From: Rhizophagus sp. LPA8_4_AMF
Taxonomy: Eukaryota; Glomeromycota; Glomeromycetes; Glomerales; Glomeraceae
NCBI GenBank assembly: GCA_021464525.1
Contig: JADRCO010001103.1
Location: 1 to 22,554, forward strand
Length of the DNA: 22,554 nucleotides
Reading direction: 5' to 3'
Part shown: positions 18,562 through 22,554 of the stretch, one piece after another
Layout: every line of letters starts with the position of its first letter
How positions within the stretch are numbered: position 1 is the stretch's first letter
Translations under genes and position numbers: made by a program
The notes under the pieces: generated by a model
The model's database searches: none
What the model was told of the DNA's origin: nothing
The model's input: only the letters and a program-made list of their open reading frames with translations

Positions 18562-20122
18562 CTAAATGTTTTTTAGATAAAAATTGAATGGAATTTTTTC
18601 ATAGAATTATACACTAATACGATCCTTTAATAATTTAACAATTATACTAATTACCTTTTCATGTTACTTCAACTGCCACTTATATAATAAATATCATTCA
18701 GCATATATATTATAAAATATTACTTTATCAGTAGTTCAGTACTCTATTCCTATAGTCACAATACTATAAAGATAGTTAAAGTAATCATCATTAAATGCTT
18801 GGTTTGCACTCTGTTTATTTTTATTTACCTGAAAAGTGCTTTTGAGTTGTGCCAGATTCTTAAAATAAAAAGATGTTAAAATTTAATCTTTTAACAAGTC
18901 ATAAAAATAGATAGTAGACTTACCTACTAGGCATAATCAATTTTGATATTGTGTGGTTTTCTTTTAATAATGCAAAGACAATTTTCTGGACTTTTAATTG
19001 CATAATCTATTTGGCTTGTTGCATCTTTACCAGAAATATCTTTTTGTAAAATTATAAATATATCTTAAAAGGTAGATTTTTAGCTATAGCGATTGATATG
19101 TATAGTATGTACTAATATTGCTAAAATAAATTTACAATGCATAACCTCATTGGTATCAATTATGCTTTCCATATTGAATAATTTTAGAATTATAACATTT
19201 ATACAATAATTAAAAGTCTTATCATTTTTTCAAAAACTGCAAAAAAATTAGAAAAAATAAGGTTAATATACTTTACAAAAATTTTAAGTTTTCAATCAAT
19301 ATAGAATCAATATAATTAAGTTTAACTTCAATTAACTATATTATTTTGATACTATTTTGATATTATTTCAATACTAAAATTGAAATAATATCAAAATGAC
19401 ATTAAAATAATATTAAAATTACATTAAAATGATATTGAAATGATATATTAAAATTATATTGAAATGAGATTGAAATAACATATTTAAGTTAAATTTAACT
19501 ATGTTGATTTAATATCATTTCAATATCATTCAATATTATTTTAATATCATTTTGATGTAATTTCAATATCAATCTGATATTATTTTGATATTGTTTAATT
19601 TAATATTGAAATACATCAAAATAATATTAAAATAATATTAAAATAATATCAAAACAATATTAAAATGATATTGAAATGCTATTGCTTGCAAATTTCAAGT
19701 TTCTGTAAAGTAACTAACTAGTTAGTTATTAATTACTCATTAGAAGTAAACTGCTTGATGTTTATTTTATTTTCCTTTTTTATATAAATTTCTTTCAGTT
19801 GTTAAGAGTTTTAACTTTTAAGCAAGAAATAGTTTTTTAATTTTTGGTCAAAACCTTTAATAAATTTTACAAGTGTTATTACAGAATTAGCCTTTAAACT
19901 ATAACTTCAAAAATCCTTTTTAATTATATCAAGAAAGGTAAAAACAGAAATTTTTTCTTTGTGCAAAATTTTGAAATAGGATTCCTCTAGCTTCAATTTC
20001 TTTTTCAAGTATTCAATAAACTCTTCTATATTAAAATTCTTAACTACATGCAATATTGTTCTAGTTGAAATTTCTTCTATTATTAAGGCAGGTAAAGTAA
20101 GTAAAGAAGCTTGTAAAGATAT
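18562..20122 (-). pseudogene. SAM-domain / PD-(D/E)XK-like (Crinkler-type) protein pseudogene
   Basis: Exon 1 (about 20122-19737) encodes a SAM-like domain: IIEEISTRTILHVVKNFNIE, EFIEYLKKKLKLEESYFKIL, HKEKISVFTFLDIIKKDF, then after TGA 19907-19909 SVITLVKFIKGFDQKL and KINIKQFTSNE. An intron (about 19736-19237, GTAATT...TTGCAG) follows. Exon 2 (19236-18924) gives KTFNYCINVIILKLFNMESI, IDTNEVMHCKFI, and after stops DISGKDATSQIDYAIKSP and NCLCIIKRK. A 65-base intron (18923-18859, GTAAGT...TTTAAG) leads to exon 3: NLAQLKSTFQ, NQAFNDDYFNYLYSIVT, VISIIVKLLKDRISV. I recognise the order from large Rhizophagus families with a SAM-like N terminus and a nuclease-like core (recalled, not searched). The expected E-x-K after the DYAI strand appears altered to K-R-K. 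At least eight stops and several frameshifts; nonfunctional. Confidence 0.75.
19339..19678. repeat. 11-bp-periodic minisatellite with alternating orientation
   Basis: About 340 bases of degenerate 11-base units of the form AATRATATTRA or its reverse complement. Orientation changes three times: T-rich units 19339-19373, A-rich 19376-19482, T-rich 19503-19606, A-rich 19609-19678. Opposed blocks fold back: 19339-19371 pairs with 19380-19412 at nearly all positions across an 8-base loop. The whole tract lies in the inferred SAM/nuclease pseudogene intron (19237-19736). Confidence 0.85.
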
Positions 20123-20136
20123 AGTTTTATAATGTA

Positions 20137-20144
20137 TATTTATA
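20137..20144 (-). promoter_or_regulatory. TATA box of the SAM/nuclease pseudogene
   Basis: TATAAATA on the minus strand just ahead of the first recognisable codons. The start codon itself seems lost (an ATA stands near 20122). Confidence 0.45.
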
Positions 20145-20149
20145 CTTGC

Positions 20150-21271
20150 AAAAAAAAATATGCATTTGGCTGCAGTTATAGGTAAAGTTGTATTAGTTTA
20201 TAGATATAAAAGTATTTTTTTATTTTTAAAATAAAGTACTCAAATAGAAATAATAGATTTTTTTGTATCGATTCATAATACTTTTGCCCAATATATATAT
20301 AATTAAGATGTAGTATAGAATTATTAGGCAATTATATTATATTATCACATTTGACATTTATCAGAAATGAAATTTACGATAAGAATGTAATATATGATTT
20401 ATTTAAAAAATAAAAAAATATTGCTAAAGTAATTAATACATAAAAAATTTATTACATGATACAGAAATTACAATTATAATAGGGGGGTATAGTGGCATAC
20501 AGTGATATAAAAGTATCATACTTTAGATTTCTCAGTAAAAAATTGAAAAAAAGTCATTATACACATCTATTTTCTTTTTTCATAATGCTTTCAACTTAAA
20601 TTATACAAATTTTGAAAGGATATTATTAAATAATACTTTCAATCTGCTTTGAATTGCAGTCTGAAATTCAAAATAACCTTCATTTTTGTGAACTGTAAGG
20701 AATTTTTATGAGTTTTTCTAAAGAAATAATAAGACAATTGAGAGTAATGTTTTTATTTATTAGTTATTTCAATTTTTAAATACAAGATCAATAGTAAAAA
20801 AATTTATTCTTATATTTGAAAGATGCTAAAGCATAACTTCTGGTTTATACATATTTTAATTTTTTCACAGAAAGATTAACTAAACTTCTACATACTTCTA
20901 CATGCTTTATATATTATTGGTAAAAGATAATAAGAAGATAAAAAGAATGATTAGCATTATTATTTGATGCCAAGAGTTTTATGAAAGCATATATAAAACA
21001 GAAATCTCATATTTTTTCACATGGAGATCTACTTTGCAAAACACATAGTTGGTTTTATGTCTAGTAATCTTGAAATTGCAAGTCTTTTAGCCTTTCATAA
21101 TATATACTTTTGCTATTACTATTTATTTATAGGGTATATCCTGTATTGCAACTAAAACTCCCTTCACATTTTTCTCATGTTTATTTGAAAAAAAATAAAG
21201 AATAAAGATTAATACGTTTTCTTTATTGAATATATGCAAAAATTAATATGACATATAGACTTATTATGTGA
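20150..21271. other. Noncoding stretch, 1.1 kb
   Basis: No gene seen. It contains an imperfect palindrome (TTGAAAGGATATTATT at 20612-20627 against AATAATACTTTCAA at 20629-20642), a lone GGGGGG at about 20481 and many A/T runs. Confidence 0.45.
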
Positions 21272-21400
21272 TCAGCCTATTTTTGTCACAGATGAGTACA
21301 TGTATTGTAGCTCAGCAAAAAATCTTTCATTTATCAGTTTTTGCTTTTGAACTTTTGAACTAGTTAAGCCTGAATCAGAAAAATCATTGGAAGAAGTACA
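21272..21400 (-). pseudogene. Short coding relic, C-terminal 42 codons, unrecognised
   Basis: Open minus-strand frame with balanced composition ending at TGA 21272-21274: TSSNDFSDSGLTSSKVQKQK then LINERFFAELQYMYSSV. Two stops lie directly upstream (TAG, TAA). It could be the end of the LRR gene just upstream on the same strand or of another gene; no domain is recognised. Confidence 0.35.
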
Positions 21401-21472
21401 TTATTACTATAAAGTGGGATATCACTTATAATCATCTGGTCTCAAAGAGATTTCTTAGTCCTAACCTTTTTC

Positions 21473-21831
21473 TCAATACATATGCCTGCAAATTATAGTA
21501 GAGTTAGATTGATCAATAACGCCAATATCAAGATTTCGTAAATTTGAATATGAGTTTATAATGTAACTTATAGATTTATCTGTTATCTAATGTGCTTCAA
21601 CAAAATAAATCTCTTGCAAATCATGACAATTTCCTGCAATTTTAAACTATCTAGATATTTTAATTTACAATACGATCGTGCAACTACATATAGACCTTTA
21701 TCAGTTATTGTTCAAGTATCCCACATATTGAGATATCTCAAATTAGGATATGCTCCTGCTATTAGATTTAATATATCATCGCTAAAACCTGTATTGGCCT
21801 TGAAATTTAAATAGACTAGCACAGTTAATAT
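21473..21831 (-). pseudogene. Leucine-rich-repeat (F-box/LRR type) relic
   Basis: The minus strand reads LTVLVYLNFKANTGFSDDIL then NLIAGAYPNLRYLNMWDT, TGA at 21712-21714, and in the same frame TITDKGLYVVARSYCKLKYL. After TAA 21583-21585 and a frame change it reads ITDKSISYIINSYSNLRNLD and ends at TGA 21473-21475. The recurring ITDxxIxxIAxSxxNLxxLDI pattern with roughly 26-residue spacing is the cysteine-type LRR found in F-box proteins, a family expanded in Rhizophagus. No F-box or start was found upstream. The plus-strand frame at 21590-21814 is a shadow of this relic. Confidence 0.7.
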
Positions 21832-22420
21832 CTATTATTTCATAAGAAAAACAATTTCACATTCTAAAAAAACCAAGTAATAAGTAAGTATAAATGAATT
21901 TAAATTTCTCCTGAAAGAATCATTACTTTTTCAATTGCTTCTTAATTAAATGTTTTTAGTTTTGACACATTATGATGTGACTGTAATTTTGTTGAGAAAA
22001 TTTATCAAAAGATGACATGTTAATCAAATAATATTATAGCTATTTATGGGTAATCTTTTTGTCCATATTAATAAGTCATCATTAAAATAAAATATTTGAT
22101 ATCTTATTTGATTATATTTGATTATATATTAGGTGGCAAATCAAAGAATTCATAGCTAAATCTTTAAACAAAAACCTATACTGTCATTGTCATGTAAACT
22201 TCAACCTGGAAAACGTAACTATTATCTAGACGTAAATAATTGTATGATTTAACCATTTCGATCATATTTCTGTAATGATAAAAAAGATATTTTAGTTTTC
22301 AGTGATAGAAGTATGATTCAAATTTTAAATAGATAATTTATTATTGCGCAAACAAAATATGTGCGCAGTACATGGATCACCCCAACTACGAGTATATAGA
22401 AAGTAAGTAATGGAAATTGG
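21832..22420. other. Noncoding stretch
   Basis: No gene seen. A tandem TATTTGATTATATTTGATTATAT tract lies near 22105, and AAGTAAGTA words occur near 21879 and 22401. Confidence 0.45.
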
Positions 22421-22426
22421 CTAAGT

Positions 22427-22518
22427 AAGTAACGTAAAGTCACATGATTTATTTACGTTACTCCCTTAATTACAAGGCACGGAACGTAAATTGATTTCGT
22501 AATTAATTTACGTTACTT
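22427..22518. repeat. Inverted-repeat cluster built on AACGTAAA
   Basis: AAGTAACGTAAA (22427-22438) pairs with TTTACGTTACT at 22452-22462 and again at 22508-22518; GGAACGTAAATT at 22481 is a further forward copy. CACATGAT sits between the first pair (22441-22448) and recurs at about 22538. This may be the end of a small foldback or MULE-like element continuing past the window. The arrangement of ACGTAA arms around CACATGA resembles the right MULE terminus (12466-12500). Confidence 0.6.
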
Positions 22519-22554
22519 ATCAAAGCCACCTCTATATCACATGATTGGAAACAA

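Noticed and set aside
1..22554. CRISPR array or bacterial operon features
   Set aside because: Introns, TATA boxes, eukaryotic transposons and families exclude a prokaryotic source; no regularly spaced short repeats with unique spacers were seen.

Overview
The window looks like an AT-rich accessory region of an arbuscular mycorrhizal fungus (Glomeromycotina, most likely Rhizophagus). This rests on recognising typical family fragments, with no database search. They include a zinc-finger/protein-kinase protein with the 'IPYSQFTNVKKIAEGGYG' signature, a SAM-domain plus PD-(D/E)XK-like (Crinkler-type) protein, LRR repeats, and spliceosomal introns with GTAAGT/GTGAGT donors. TATAAATA boxes lie about 40-60 bases before starts, and the noncoding DNA is extremely AT-rich. 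Only one apparently intact gene was found; nearly everything else is mobile or decaying.

Layout. 1-5445: four copies of a roughly 1.24-kb tandem unit (the last truncated). Two short nonautonomous DNA transposons sit inside copy 3, and their unoccupied sites can be read in sister copies. 5471-6965: plus-strand coding relics, namely a frameshifted coiled coil and an unrecognised broken gene containing a near-perfect hairpin. 6966-9154: noncoding DNA with foldbacks, a 140-bp tandem duplication and a possible solo LTR. 9155-12574: a nearly full-length MULE (Mutator-like) transposon whose transposase pseudogene (FAR1-like N terminus, DDE core, SWIM finger, CCHC knuckle) runs on the minus strand. 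Its first intron holds a degenerate telomere-type CCCTAA tract.

12647-13276: a truncated kinase-family pseudogene abutting the MULE end. 14722-15465: the single intact gene, a 247-residue protein of unknown function with a TATA box and poly(A) signal. 15466-18560: a short duplicated segment, a gag retrotransposon fragment, an unrecognised basic-protein relic on the minus strand, and AT-rich simple sequence. 18562-20122: a minus-strand SAM + PD-(D/E)XK-like pseudogene. One of its introns carries an 11-bp-periodic minisatellite that flips orientation three times. 21272-21831: minus-strand relics including LRR repeats. 22427-22518: an inverted-repeat cluster.

No operon-like cooperation between genes is visible. 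The theme is a repeat-driven graveyard of lineage-expanded families (kinase, LRR, SAM/nuclease) interrupted by transposons. Most pseudogenes were found by reading past stops and frameshifts, because most lack an ATG-initiated frame.
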